A program made the translations under genes and the position numbers. This document shows positions 1 to 8,203 of a DNA stretch of 64,000 nt, piece by piece (position 1 is the first letter of the stretch; the number at the start of each line of letters is the position of its first letter). This stretch comes from Shewanella abyssi (GTDB taxonomy: Bacteria; Pseudomonadota; Gammaproteobacteria; Enterobacterales; Shewanellaceae). The notes below the pieces were generated by a model. The model was not told the DNA's origin. It worked only from the letters and a program-made list of their open reading frames with translations, and did no database searches. Location of the stretch: positions 31,892 to 95,891 of the forward strand of contig NZ_JAKIKR010000012.1 in the NCBI RefSeq assembly GCF_023284025.1, written 5' to 3'.

Positions 1-1137
1 GGACGAGAGCCAAATGAATCAGGTGCTCTGGTATCACCTTTATGTCAAAGTGCGACCTTTGTATTTGATAGTGCTGAGCAGGGGGGCGCTAGATTTGCCG
101 GTGAAGAGCCTGGCTATATTTATACCCGCTTAGGTAATCCGACAACGGCAGAATTAGAACGTAAAATGGCAGCGCTTGAAGGCAGTGATTGTGCTGCAGC
201 AACAGCGTCAGGTATGGCTGCTGTCTCAGCTGCGCTATTGGCAAATTTGCAAATGGGCGACCACCTTGTTGCCTCAAATGCCGTCTATGGCTGTACGTTT
301 GCGTTGATGAACTCCCAGCTGGCAAAGTTTGGTATAGACGTTACCCTTGTCGATTTTTGTAAGCTAGCTGAAATTGAAGCAGCAATAAAGCCCAATACCA
401 AGGTTATTTTTTGTGAGACGCCCGTTAACCCTCATCTTGAGGTGTTTGATTTAGATGCTATAGCTCGTATTGCAAAACAGCATAATTTAGTCAGTGTTGT
501 CGATAACACCTTTATGACCCCCTTGCTGCAACAACCCATTAAGCACGGTATTGATATAGTGATCCACAGTGCCACTAAATACTTAAATGGTCATGGTGAC
601 GTTATAGCAGGTATTGTGTGTGCCAGTCATGAGCAGATGGATGTCATTAAGTATGAAGTTCTCAAAGATATTGGCGCAGTGATCTCACCCCATGATGCCT
701 GGCTCATCCTAAGAGGCCTTAAAACCCTCGACGTGAGAGTTAGCAGGCATTGTGATAGTGCCGAGAGAGTCGCTCTATTTTTGGAAAACCATGCAAAAGT
801 CGCTAAAGTGTATTATCCAGGACTGACAAGTCATAGTGGTAATGCATTTATGGGCCGTCAAATGAAGCGCGCGGGAGGGGTGATAGCGTTCGAGCTGGAC
901 GCTAACTTACAAGATTCAATCGCCTTTATTAATCAATTGGAACTTTTTTCTATTGCGGTTAGTTTGGGGGATGCAGAGTCTCTCATTCAGCATCCTGCCT
1001 CTATGACGCATTCACCCTATAGTGAAGAGCAAAGAGCGAGAGCGGGTATTACAGATAACTTGCTTAGGATTTCAGTGGGGTTAGAAGCGGTAGAAGATAT
1101 TATCGCGGCGTTAGATAAAGCGCTTGCGGCTTTATAA
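1..1137 (+). CDS. Methionine gamma-lyase / Cys-Met metabolism PLP enzyme, 5' end outside window
   Basis: A fold-type I PLP enzyme of the Cys/Met metabolism family, probably methionine gamma-lyase, which splits methionine to methanethiol, 2-oxobutyrate and ammonia. The frame is open from base 1, so the true start lies upstream; about 378 residues are visible. YTRLGNPTT near the N-terminus and HSATKYLNGHGDV, containing the PLP-binding lysine, are family signatures, and VVDNTF carries the conserved Asp. Cystathionine gamma-synthase and gamma-lyase share these motifs, so substrate is inferred from overall resemblance. A strong hairpin with a T-run follows the stop and separates it from the convergent transporter gene. 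Confidence 0.85.
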   Translation, partial: GREPNESGALVSPLCQSATFVFDSAEQGGARFAGEEPGYIYTRLGNPTTAELERKMAALEGSDCAAATASGMAAVSAALLANLQMGDHLVASNAVYGCTFALMNSQLAKFGIDVTLVDFCKLAEIEAAIKPNTKVIFCETPVNPHLEVFDLDAIARIAKQHNLVSVVDNTFMTPLLQQPIKHGIDIVIHSATKYLNGHGDVIAGIVCASHEQMDVIKYEVLKDIGAVISPHDAWLILRGLKTLDVRVSRHCDSAERVALFLENHAKVAKVYYPGLTSHSGNAFMGRQMKRAGGVIAFELDANLQDSIAFINQLELFSIAVSLGDAESLIQHPASMTHSPYSEEQRARAGITDNLLRISVGLEAVEDIIAALDKALAAL

Positions 1138-1154
1138 TCGGTTATTTGAAGGAT

Positions 1155-1191
1155 AAAAAGCGCAGTGAGCAACTACTCACCGCGCTTTTTT
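1155..1191. terminator. Bidirectional intrinsic terminator
   Basis: Hairpin AAAAAGCGC..GTGAG / CTCAC..GCGCTTTTTT between two convergent genes. It has A-run and T-run flanks, so it can serve both strands. Confidence 0.85.
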
Positions 1192-1213
1192 GTTAGCGAT
1201 TACAACTTAAGTG

Positions 1214-2641
1214 CTAGATATCCCAAAAAGTGTGCGCGATGATATAAAGCGCAAACATGCTGATAAAGTTAATGATAACGCCTGCGCGCATCATCTCTGA
1301 CTGCTTAATATAACCGGATCCATAGACTATCGCATTGGGTGGGGTGGCGACAGGCAGCATAAATGCACAAGAGGCGGCGATACCAATCAGTACGGACAGC
1401 ATGACTGGCGACAGGCCTAGTGCTTCAGCGATAGCGGCAAACACGGGCACCAATAGCGCGGCGCTCGCTGTATTACTGGCAAACTCGGTTAGCATTACAA
1501 CAAATGCGATGACAGCAAAGGTGAACAAAGCCATGTGAGTATTGCCGAATATATCGGTTACCCAATGGGCTAAAAAGACACTGGTTCCCGTAGCCTTAAG
1601 TACTGCACTTAGTGTTAAACCACCACCAAATAATATGAGTACTCCCCAATCCGTCGTTGTTTCTATCTTCTTCCACTGTACTAAGCCAAGTCCAGCAAGA
1701 GTGACGACAGCAGCGAGGGCGACGACAGTATCAAACTGGGCAATACCACCAAGCGCTTGTGAGATAGGCTTACTGAAAATCCAGCAGCAGACCGTGGTGA
1801 TGAAAATGAATAGTGTCAACTTACCCTGAAAGGTAAGTGATTGCTTTTCAGTTTTTATCTCACATACCATCGACAGATCGGGCTTTAAATGCAAGTAAAG
1901 ACCCACTAACATCAGTGGCAACATAATAGCCACGGTGATCGGTCCGAACTCAAGCCAATCGCTAAAAGATAGGCCAACTTGGGCGGCGGCTATCGCATTC
2001 GGCGGGCTACCTACCAGAGTACCGATACCGCCAATATTGGCAGAGTAAGCAATACCGAGTAGCAAAAATAGGTAAGTACTTCTGTGTTTCTTGATATCTA
2101 TTTGATGCAATATTCCGAGCGCAAGCGGTAACATCATTGCAGTCGTGGCGGTGTTACTAATCCACATCGATAGCGCTGCGGTTATTCCAAACAGCATGAC
2201 ACAGGCGACAGATAAGCGTCCTTTTGATGCGGTTAATACTTTCTGAGCAATTAACTTATCAATACCCTGATGATTCAAAGCGGCAGCCAATACAAAACCA
2301 CCAAAGAAAAGATAAATAATGGGGTTGGCGAAATGACTCATCGCAGATTTGGTCTCAAACACGCCGAAGAGAACGGCGAGGATTGGGATCATGATAGCTG
2401 TGATACTGATATGGATAGCTTCTGTTAGCCACAATATTGCTGCGAAGGTGAGTAGTGCAAGACCCGTATTAACCCCTTGTTCAAATGGAAGGTAGTTATG
2501 CATTAGGAATAGCAATATGATATCTGCTGCCAGGATCAACAGTTTCTTTTGCTGTCCTGATATCTTACCGCTGACTTTGTCGGGTACTTCTGTAGAGTCT
2601 AGTGACATTTGTATGTCCATTATTATTGTTGATAACCACAC
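1214..2641 (-). CDS. SLC13/DASS family sodium-coupled anion (dicarboxylate or sulfate) transporter
   Basis: Inner-membrane symporter of the divalent anion:Na+ symporter family, about 460-475 residues with roughly 11 hydrophobic segments. Both hallmark SNT motifs are present: SNTATTAMMLP in the first half and SNTASAALLVP in the second, where known members bind sodium and substrate. Substrate (C4-dicarboxylate, citrate or sulfate) cannot be told from sequence. The longest reading starts at a GTG; ATG codons 8 and 12 are equally plausible because no clear Shine-Dalgarno precedes any of them. It converges with the methionine gamma-lyase gene and diverges from the ComEA-like gene, with a good CRP-like site in the shared upstream region. 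Confidence 0.85.
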   Translation of the reverse strand: MWLSTIIMDIQMSLDSTEVPDKVSGKISGQQKKLLILAADIILLFLMHNYLPFEQGVNTGLALLTFAAILWLTEAIHISITAIMIPILAVLFGVFETKSAMSHFANPIIYLFFGGFVLAAALNHQGIDKLIAQKVLTASKGRLSVACVMLFGITAALSMWISNTATTAMMLPLALGILHQIDIKKHRSTYLFLLLGIAYSANIGGIGTLVGSPPNAIAAAQVGLSFSDWLEFGPITVAIMLPLMLVGLYLHLKPDLSMVCEIKTEKQSLTFQGKLTLFIFITTVCCWIFSKPISQALGGIAQFDTVVALAAVVTLAGLGLVQWKKIETTTDWGVLILFGGGLTLSAVLKATGTSVFLAHWVTDIFGNTHMALFTFAVIAFVVMLTEFASNTASAALLVPVFAAIAEALGLSPVMLSVLIGIAASCAFMLPVATPPNAIVYGSGYIKQSEMMRAGVIINFISMFALYIIAHTFWDI

Positions 2642-2995
2642 TCTAGAGGAGTAACTATTATCTTCAAAATAACTTAGCTTGTTATTTGATAACAGAATCG
2701 TACTGCCGTTTGGGTGACGTCCTTCGCGATAACGACAGCATTTTTGATGTTAAACCGCTATAAACGTCTGTTTATTACTAAATAACTTATCAAAGTTGAA
2801 CGATTCAAATACCTTGATGAAAAAATTGAAAGTTTAACGCCATGTTGTTTTTGTGATCCAGATCACCGCGTAAAACTTTCGTGTGAGATGTTGCTCTCTT
2901 ATTAGCTAATTTCGTGGCTGTGATCTACATTTCGCAGCGTAGCTAAGGAAAAGGATGAAGGCTACAACCTAAAGGATCACATAAGGAATTAGATT
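2642..2995. other. Divergent intergenic region
   Basis: A 354-base AT-rich region between the divergent SLC13 and ComEA-like genes. It should hold both promoters. The only site I can support is the CRP-like palindrome; no small ORF with a ribosome site is visible. Confidence 0.5.
2852..2867. promoter_or_regulatory. CRP-like binding site
   Basis: TGTGATCCAGATCACC matches the CRP consensus TGTGA-N6-TCACA in nine of ten arm positions. It lies about 130 bases before the ComEA-like start and 210 bases before the SLC13 start. Regulation of the dicarboxylate-type transporter would be typical of the family, but that is inference. Confidence 0.55.
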
Positions 2996-3307
2996 ATGTA
3001 TAAAAGACTACTACCCGCTTTATTGCTATCAAACCTAATAATGCTGCCAGCGGCATACGCCGCAATCGAAAAAGTTGAGCCCGTGAGCACTGCTGAGCGG
3101 GCCCAAGTGAAAACCCAACTGGTGAATATCAATTCAGCAAGCGCCGAGCAGTTATCATCATTGAAGGGGATTGGCGATTCAAAAGCCAAAGCGATTATTG
3201 ATTACCGCAAAACACATGGCAAATTCGATTCTATTCATCAGCTATCTAATGTAAAAGGCATTGGTGACAAACTCATCGAGAAAAACAAAGCCGTTCTTAG
3301 TCTGTAA
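2996..3307 (+). CDS. ComEA-like helix-hairpin-helix protein
   Basis: A 103-residue secreted or periplasmic protein. Residues 1-23 form a Sec signal peptide ending AYA. Residues about 42-103 form a tandem helix-hairpin-helix domain (VNINSASAEQLSSLKGIG and LSNVKGIGDKLIEKNK). This is the size and layout of the YbaV/ComEA group, whose members bind double-stranded DNA nonspecifically in the periplasm, in competent species for DNA uptake. The start is supported by AAGGA eleven bases upstream. No competence operon adjoins it, so a role in transformation is inference. Confidence 0.85.
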   Translation: MYKRLLPALLLSNLIMLPAAYAAIEKVEPVSTAERAQVKTQLVNINSASAEQLSSLKGIGDSKAKAIIDYRKTHGKFDSIHQLSNVKGIGDKLIEKNKAVLSL

Positions 3308-3425
3308 ACAAGCTTGTTATTAAATTTATGTTTGTGGATAAGGCTAAATTAGGCCCTAAAATGAGGTTTTCTGTTTATAGAAGCAGCGATTGAACCAAAA
3401 GTGAGGGTTCTAATTAGATAATGAC

Positions 3426-3454
3426 TTGATTGGAAAGCTTTGATGGTAGATAAT
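3426..3454 (+). promoter_or_regulatory. Candidate sigma-70 promoter for ffs
   Basis: TTGATT, then a 17-base spacer, then GATAAT, placed so that transcription would begin about 30 bases before the mature 4.5S RNA. The E. coli RNA also has a short 5' leader, removed by RNase P. Confidence 0.5.
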
Positions 3455-3494
3455 GCTGCCGTTCTTGAGAGTATCTGCTTTCAACGAAATCAAT

Positions 3495-3605
3495 GGTGAC
3501 CTTAGGGTCCCCTCGCAATGATAACTTGTGAATTCGGCCAGGCCTGGAAGGGAGCAACCGCAGCGAGTGACTCATGTGCCGAGGTGTGGCTCTAGGGGAA
3601 CCTCC
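3495..3605 (+). ncRNA. ffs: 4.5S signal recognition particle RNA
   Basis: Small SRP RNA that binds Ffh and targets ribosomes making membrane proteins. The conserved domain IV loop is recognisable: GGCCAGGCCTGGAAGGGAGCA followed by the AGCAACCGCAG side. The outer helix can be drawn by pairing CCTTAG with CTAGGG and CCTCG with CGAGG near the two ends, giving an RNA of about 110 nt. Exact ends are estimated from that pairing. A decayed integrase start lies directly downstream, in keeping with use of this gene as an integration site. Confidence 0.9.
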
Positions 3606-4097
3606 AAATCTCCTAGTACATCAATAGCTTACGTCATTACTTAGATAAGAAATACCTCCGATGGTACACTTGGTGGTACATTCCATGAGTAAAACTTTCT
3701 CAGATCCACCCCCATTTTTGTTCCTATCTCGTCATGGCATCTGGTATGCGCGTATTGTTGTAGCTGAAGATCTGCGAAACTCTCTTGGGTAACGTGAGTT
3801 TACAAAACCTTTAGCAAATAGATTGCTGTCTCAGTTGAAGCACTAACCAAAGAGCAGTTGACTTGCCGTTAACGGCCTTATCTGCTGTCTATATATGGAC
3901 TTTTAACAAAGAAAAAACAATGTGCGTCACCCTACAAATATTAATAAAATTCAATAGATAGTCGTAAATTCCGCTTCTATCTGACAGTTTATTATCTCCA
4001 GTTTGATTACCCTAAACTCTCATATTTCTATTTACAGCATATTGCCCTCATTAAATTTCATTGAGACAGTTGGTATTCTTTCAAAAGGTATTCAAAG
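3606..4097. other. ffs-downstream stretch with integrase remnant
   Basis: About 490 bases between ffs and the radical-SAM gene. Apart from the integrase remnant no gene is seen. The last 250 bases are AT-rich and presumably include the promoter of the radical-SAM gene. Confidence 0.5.
3685..3852 (+). pseudogene. Tyrosine-recombinase (phage/island integrase) N-terminal remnant
   Basis: A reading frame from ATG gives MSKTFSDPPPFLFLSRHGIW, then YARIVVAEDLRNSLG, a TAA, REFTKPLANRLLSQLKH and a second stop. The pattern 'SRHG-WY-RI-VP-DLR-SLGKRE-RRSL' is the usual N-terminal domain of phage-type integrases, where it begins the DNA-arm-binding part. Here K of GKRE has become a stop codon and nothing of the catalytic domain follows. 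It begins 80 bases after the end of ffs, the normal position for an integrase that used the ffs 3' end as attachment site. Confidence 0.65.
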
Positions 4098-5390
4098 ATG
4101 ATGTATTCTCTCTCAAAGGCGCGCCTTTATCTGGCTACAGATAGTCTGGATTGGATGATAAACCGCAGCATTAAACAATGTCTCTCACTGCGAGATGCAG
4201 TGCCTTTTGCAGCCGGGGTTGAGAGCGTCCCCGAAAACCCGGTAGAAACCTTATATATTCATATTCCCTTCTGCCAAACTCTGTGTCGGTTTTGCTCATT
4301 TCATAAGGTTAAGTTCCAAGAGACTCTGGCTAGAGAGTATTTCCGAGCATTGAGGCAGGAGATACGTGAGGTCATAGCCAGAGGCTACCGTTTTAACCGA
4401 GTGTATATCGGTGGCGGAACCACGACAATCCTCGAAGATGAGTTGATTAAGACTATAGAGCTTATCAAGAGTCTAACGACAATCCGTGAAGTATCATGTG
4501 AAAGTGACCCCATCTATTTCAGTGAAGGAAATCCTCATCAGCTGAAGGGCTTAGTGGACCGTATGTCGATCGGAGTGCAAAGTTTTGACGATGCGATACT
4601 CAAAAGCACGGGAAGGTTTGAGAAGTTTGGCTCAGGTGAGCAACAGGCTGAGTATGTCACTCGTGCCATCGAGTTATTCCCTACTGTTAATGTCGACATG
4701 ATGTACGGCTTTAAGGTACAGACTGCAGATTCAGTACGACAAGACCTGTTGCAGACTATGGCGCTGAACCCAGATCAAATCACCACGTATCCCTTGACGA
4801 TTGGGATCGGAAAGAACCGTAAAAAAGCCGGATGTTTGGCAGGAGACCCTCATGAATTGTGGCCTCAGTTTTTGGCGGTTAAGCAAACACTTGCGCAGCG
4901 ATATGAGATGGATTTTCCCTGGACTTTCAGTCGTAGTTTTGGCCAGCCAGTTGAAAATAAATATGTACTCGATGGCGAAGATTGTCTTGGTGTTGGATCT
5001 GGAGCATTTGGTCGTTTTGGCGAACAGTTTCGTATTTCAAGTTTCGATATTGCCGATTACATCCGTTTAATGAACCAAACCCGATCCGGGACTTGTTACA
5101 CTAAACCGCTACAGAGTAAAGCGGTGATGCAGCACCATTTAATGATTATGATGGGACACGGACATTTGGATAATCAAGTGTTTAAGGCTCATACTGGGCA
5201 TTCGCTGTGGCAGGCTTTTCCGCTGGAAATGAGTTTTTTACAGGCCTCAGGGGCCGTTGTTAAGCAGGGAGATGACTATTACACCACCGAGGAGGGGCAA
5301 TTTATTGCCCTGAAGATGTTCGTTGGTTTCCTCAGTGGCATGGATTACCTTAGAGAGCAGGCGAGGGAGTTGCCATTAACCAGCATCTAG
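4098..5390 (+). CDS. Radical-SAM protein of the HemN/HemW (coproporphyrinogen oxidase-like) family
   Basis: A 430-residue radical-SAM enzyme. IHIPFCQTLCRFCSFHK gives the CxxxCxxC cluster-binding motif (Cys59, Cys63, Cys66); YIGGGTTT at about 110 is the SAM-contacting GGGTP-type motif, and SIGVQSFDD is the HemN-family strand-4 signature. The C-terminal HemN domain is divergent. Family members are oxygen-independent coproporphyrinogen oxidases, heme chaperones (HemW) or heme-degrading methyltransferases (HutW/ChuW); which of these applies cannot be settled, and no heme-uptake genes adjoin it. It stands alone between the ffs integration site and a bidirectional terminator, so it could be island cargo. 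ATGATG offers two starts. Confidence 0.75.
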   Translation: MMYSLSKARLYLATDSLDWMINRSIKQCLSLRDAVPFAAGVESVPENPVETLYIHIPFCQTLCRFCSFHKVKFQETLAREYFRALRQEIREVIARGYRFNRVYIGGGTTTILEDELIKTIELIKSLTTIREVSCESDPIYFSEGNPHQLKGLVDRMSIGVQSFDDAILKSTGRFEKFGSGEQQAEYVTRAIELFPTVNVDMMYGFKVQTADSVRQDLLQTMALNPDQITTYPLTIGIGKNRKKAGCLAGDPHELWPQFLAVKQTLAQRYEMDFPWTFSRSFGQPVENKYVLDGEDCLGVGSGAFGRFGEQFRISSFDIADYIRLMNQTRSGTCYTKPLQSKAVMQHHLMIMMGHGHLDNQVFKAHTGHSLWQAFPLEMSFLQASGAVVKQGDDYYTTEEGQFIALKMFVGFLSGMDYLREQARELPLTSI

Positions 5391-5435
5391 TGTGACGCTT
5401 AAGGTAAACGCAAGGAGCAGGCCAAAAGCGTGTCT

Positions 5436-5474
5436 ACATAAAGGCCTCACAGCGATGTGGGGCCTTTATGTTTT
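5436..5474. terminator. Bidirectional intrinsic terminator
   Basis: ATAAAGGCC-TCAC / GTGG-GGCCTTTAT hairpin between two convergent genes. It runs into the stop codon of the ComFB-like gene. Confidence 0.75.
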
Positions 5475-5733
5475 AAGCCTGTTGATTTTCTTTTAAAAAT
5501 GCTCTGGATTTTTCAAGTGCTTGTTGGATCTCTGCTTTCATTTTTTGAAGTTCTTCATAATTTTCAAAAAAATAGGTATCGACTAGATGTCGTATGTAGC
5601 GGGTGGGTAGCTGATTGAGTGTGACACAGCATAGATCGGCAAGATAGTCTGCAGGCAGTTCGTCTAACAAACCTTCATCTGAAAGTAGCTCAAGTAAAAG
5701 AACTTCATAGTAGTTTCTAATCTCTAATTGCAT
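5473..5733 (-). CDS. ComFB-like late competence family protein
   Basis: An 86-residue acidic helical protein beginning MQLEIRNYYEV. The pattern (LPADYLADLCCVTLNQLPTRYI, then a hydrophobic helix) fits the ComFB family; ComFB-like domains elsewhere are linked to c-di-nucleotide signalling and competence. Its function here is unknown. The start is chosen at 5733 because GGGGAGG lies six bases upstream; a longer frame reaches 5772 without a ribosome site. It is monocistronic. Confidence 0.7.
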   Translation of the reverse strand: MQLEIRNYYEVLLLELLSDEGLLDELPADYLADLCCVTLNQLPTRYIRHLVDTYFFENYEELQKMKAEIQQALEKSRAFLKENQQA

Positions 5734-6036
5734 ACAGCCTCCCCGCGTATTATTTGTATATAATGTCATCAATTTATGAGGTTGGATTTTTAAAGTCTAT
5801 GGGTGCGACACTGTATTTGCAGCCAAAAATAGCTGGCTATGTCGAATCTTTAGCAAATCCTGAACCCTACTGTATCCCCCTCTAATGACACAAGCAATGG
5901 CTATTTATTGCGCTAGTAAGTATGGGGATTAAGTAACGAGATTTAGCTAAGGAGAGCGGTGTTTAAAAGGTCACGCCAGCTTTGAATAGCTGGCGTGATC
6001 GATGAGCGGCATCATACTCTAGCTGAAAAAATGAGC
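5734..6036. other. Intergenic region
   Basis: About 300 bases between two leftward genes. It contains the terminator of the DUF2057 gene and the unmarked promoter of the ComFB-like gene. Nothing else is recognisable. Confidence 0.4.
5963..5998 (-). terminator. Intrinsic terminator for the DUF2057 gene
   Basis: Perfect 11-bp stem TCACGCCAGCT / AGCTGGCGTGA with a short loop, followed on the minus strand by CCTTTT. Confidence 0.8.
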
Positions 6037-6753
6037 TTAAAGTTGTTGTATGGCCCAGCTCATGAATTGTTTACGTGTTTTCTCATCAGCATGTAGCCAC
6101 CAGTACTGCAGCATCTGTTCTGCTTTAGCTGCGTCATCAGCATTCGTTGCAGTTTGAGTTGCTGTAACGGCAGTGGCTGCAACAATAGGGCTCGAAGATG
6201 GAGATGGTTTACTGACTGGAGCCATCGGTGTCTTTGATGTTGCGGCGACGCTAGTCGCTGTACCAGTCGCAACCGCGGCTTCAACATCCACATCTGTTGC
6301 AGTGTTACCGCTAAAAAGACGCGAGACAAAAGACTCTTCAGCAATATTGGTCTGAGTCACTTGATAGTTGACTGTACCGTTATCCTTTCGAGTGATGACC
6401 ACTTGAGGAGATTTGGCAAACTGAGGGGGATTCCTTACAAAATCACCATCAGCTGGCTTCATATGATATTCATAATCACCATCAACTTTTAGAGTGATGA
6501 TAAAAGGCGAAGACTTAATATTGGTTTCGCTATCACTAAAGTCATCTTCGACAAGATCATTGTATCGAAGGGCAATCTTGTGAGTCCCATTGCTGAGCTC
6601 GAGTTCAGACTTATGGTTAAACAAACTGGTTTCAACTTCCTTGCCATCAAGCGCGATATATTCAAATGACATCGGAATATTCAAGTTTGCAGCAAATGCC
6701 GCAGAGGAACCACATAAAGCGAGTATAGCGGTAATAGGTAGTAGCGGTTTCAT
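6037..6753 (-). CDS. DUF2057 family periplasmic protein
   Basis: A 238-residue exported protein. Residues 1-22 are a signal peptide (cleavage after AFA). Residues about 23-130 form the DUF2057 (YccT-type) beta-rich domain with the typical opening [18 protein letters not shown]. Residues 140-205 are a low-complexity Ala/Thr/Ser/Pro linker, and the C-terminal 30 residues are a separate helical segment. The molecular function of the family is not established. AGGAG is seven bases before the ATG. It is the last gene of a leftward set beginning with the TSUP gene, about ten bases after priC. Confidence 0.8.
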   Translation of the reverse strand: MKPLLPITAILALCGSSAAFAANLNIPMSFEYIALDGKEVETSLFNHKSELELSNGTHKIALRYNDLVEDDFSDSETNIKSSPFIITLKVDGDYEYHMKPADGDFVRNPPQFAKSPQVVITRKDNGTVNYQVTQTNIAEESFVSRLFSGNTATDVDVEAAVATGTATSVAATSKTPMAPVSKPSPSSSPIVAATAVTATQTATNADDAAKAEQMLQYWWLHADEKTRKQFMSWAIQQL

Positions 6754-6762
6754 TGTTGCTCC

Positions 6763-7425
6763 TTAACGATTTTGGCCTTTGAAAGGTCGCTCGAATAACT
6801 GGATGCGATCTTCAATATAGCTGGTAGCTTGCCGACACTTGCCGAGGCGAGAGTGTTGAGCAAGGATCTCATTCTGTAGCCTAATTTTGTCAGCACTATG
6901 ACAGTATTCAAGAGAAGATTGCAAATTTTCAATTTTTTGTTCAATAATCTTGGCCCAGTTCAAATGTTTATTAAGTTCTTGATACAGTTGATGGCTATTT
7001 TGCATTACATTTGATGCTATCCAACTAAAGCCACTCTGCTGGTGAGTTTTTGCTCCACGCTTTATTGCATGAGCCCGGCGGGTACGTTTTTGCTGCTCTA
7101 ACGACTTAACATTAATATTGGTTGTGGAGAGCGCACGGCGAACGGCGCTGAACCTGTCCTGTATTTTTTCACAGCTCGATACAATGGTATAAGGCGAGCG
7201 TTTTGCATTGATAAGTTGTTGTAGCTGGGCAACACTTTTTGACAGTTGATCGATACAAGGCTTAAGTTGAGCGCCTTCTTGGATAAATAACTGATTATTA
7301 AATCGTTCAACGTCTTGCATCATTTTGCGTTGTCCAGCAGGCAAATTAGCATCGTGTTGCAACACCTCTTGCTCTAACTGTTTCAGCTGGTATTTGAGTC
7401 TATTGATGAGTTCATTGGTGGTCAT
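6763..7425 (-). CDS. priC: Primosomal replication protein N'' (PriC)
   Basis: PriC helps reload the replicative helicase DnaB at stalled forks, acting with Rep and SSB in the DnaT-independent restart route. The protein is about 220 residues, starting MTTNELINRLKYQL; it is helical and basic, with the family segments LPAGQRKMMQDVERFNNQLF and a C-terminal RLGKCRQATSYIEDRI. The ATG at 7425 overlaps the TGA of the upstream TSUP gene (ATGA), implying translational coupling; a longer in-frame extension lies inside that gene and is rejected. Confidence 0.85.
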   Translation of the reverse strand: MTTNELINRLKYQLKQLEQEVLQHDANLPAGQRKMMQDVERFNNQLFIQEGAQLKPCIDQLSKSVAQLQQLINAKRSPYTIVSSCEKIQDRFSAVRRALSTTNINVKSLEQQKRTRRAHAIKRGAKTHQQSGFSWIASNVMQNSHQLYQELNKHLNWAKIIEQKIENLQSSLEYCHSADKIRLQNEILAQHSRLGKCRQATSYIEDRIQLFERPFKGQNR

Positions 7426-8195
7426 GCCCACGCACTCCAGGCTAACTGCGCGGCGATTAATAGGATCATGGTGATGAAAATAGGTCGAATGAAAGGCAGG
7501 CCAAACTTGATGGCTGAATGTGCGCCAATGTATGAGCCAATCATCATGCAAATTCCCATCGCGAGGCCAACAGCCAAATGTACCTGACCCATAAGCAGAA
7601 ATATAATGAGTGAGGTTAAATTACTGGTGAAGGTCATGGCGCGAGCAAGTCCTAAGCTATAGAGCAAAGGAAGCTTATGCATACCTGTACTGGTCACAGT
7701 CCAAAAAGCACCGATGCCTGGCCCGGCAAAACCATCGTAAAACCCCAGCGGTAAGCCTTGCAACCATTGCTTTATTTTGCGTTTAGGCTTAACTGGGATC
7801 TCACAGTTTTTACAACCCATGGCATTTGGCTGGAACAGAGTATAAATCGCGATTGCAATAATAATCAGCGGTAACCACTTTTCAAGCCATTGATTATCGA
7901 CTATTGAAACGATAAACGTGCCGATAACTGCGCCGATGAAAGTGGCAATAAAGGTGTGATACCACAAGTTGGGAGAAAATAACCTTTGCTTATAATAAGT
8001 GAACGCAGCCATTGAGGACCCAAAGCAGGCTGCTAACTTATTGGTAGCGAGTGCCATATGAGGAGGCATTCCCATGGCTAATAGTGCTGGGATAGACAGC
8101 AGGCCACCGCCGCCAGCAACGGCATCGATAAAGCCTGCAATTAGCCCTATTAATGCCAGCAAGGCCCAGCTACTTGGCTCTAGTAATAAATCCAA
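7422..8195 (-). CDS. TSUP (TauE/SafE) family membrane transporter
   Basis: A 257-residue inner-membrane protein with about eight hydrophobic segments. The duplicated TSUP signature is visible: GFIDAVAGGGGLLSIPAL near the N-terminus and GFYDGFAGPGIGAFW after the midpoint. The family exports or imports sulfite, sulfoacetate or related organosulfur anions; the substrate is unknown here. It sits between the DinG-type helicase (8 bases downstream of that gene) and priC (4-base overlap), so the three genes probably form one transcript. Another TSUP protein is encoded at 32138. Confidence 0.85.
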   Translation of the reverse strand: MDLLLEPSSWALLALIGLIAGFIDAVAGGGGLLSIPALLAMGMPPHMALATNKLAACFGSSMAAFTYYKQRLFSPNLWYHTFIATFIGAVIGTFIVSIVDNQWLEKWLPLIIIAIAIYTLFQPNAMGCKNCEIPVKPKRKIKQWLQGLPLGFYDGFAGPGIGAFWTVTSTGMHKLPLLYSLGLARAMTFTSNLTSLIIFLLMGQVHLAVGLAMGICMMIGSYIGAHSAIKFGLPFIRPIFITMILLIAAQLAWSAWA

Positions 8196-8203
8196 TCGTT
8201 TTC

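Noticed and set aside
7426..7551. N-terminal extension of PriC into the TSUP gene
   Set aside because: The extension has no family similarity, and the ATGA overlap with a good ribosome site marks the true start.
7422..8195. Recent duplication of the TSUP gene with the one at 32138
   Set aside because: Shared motifs are family-wide; the second halves differ strongly, so it is old paralogy.
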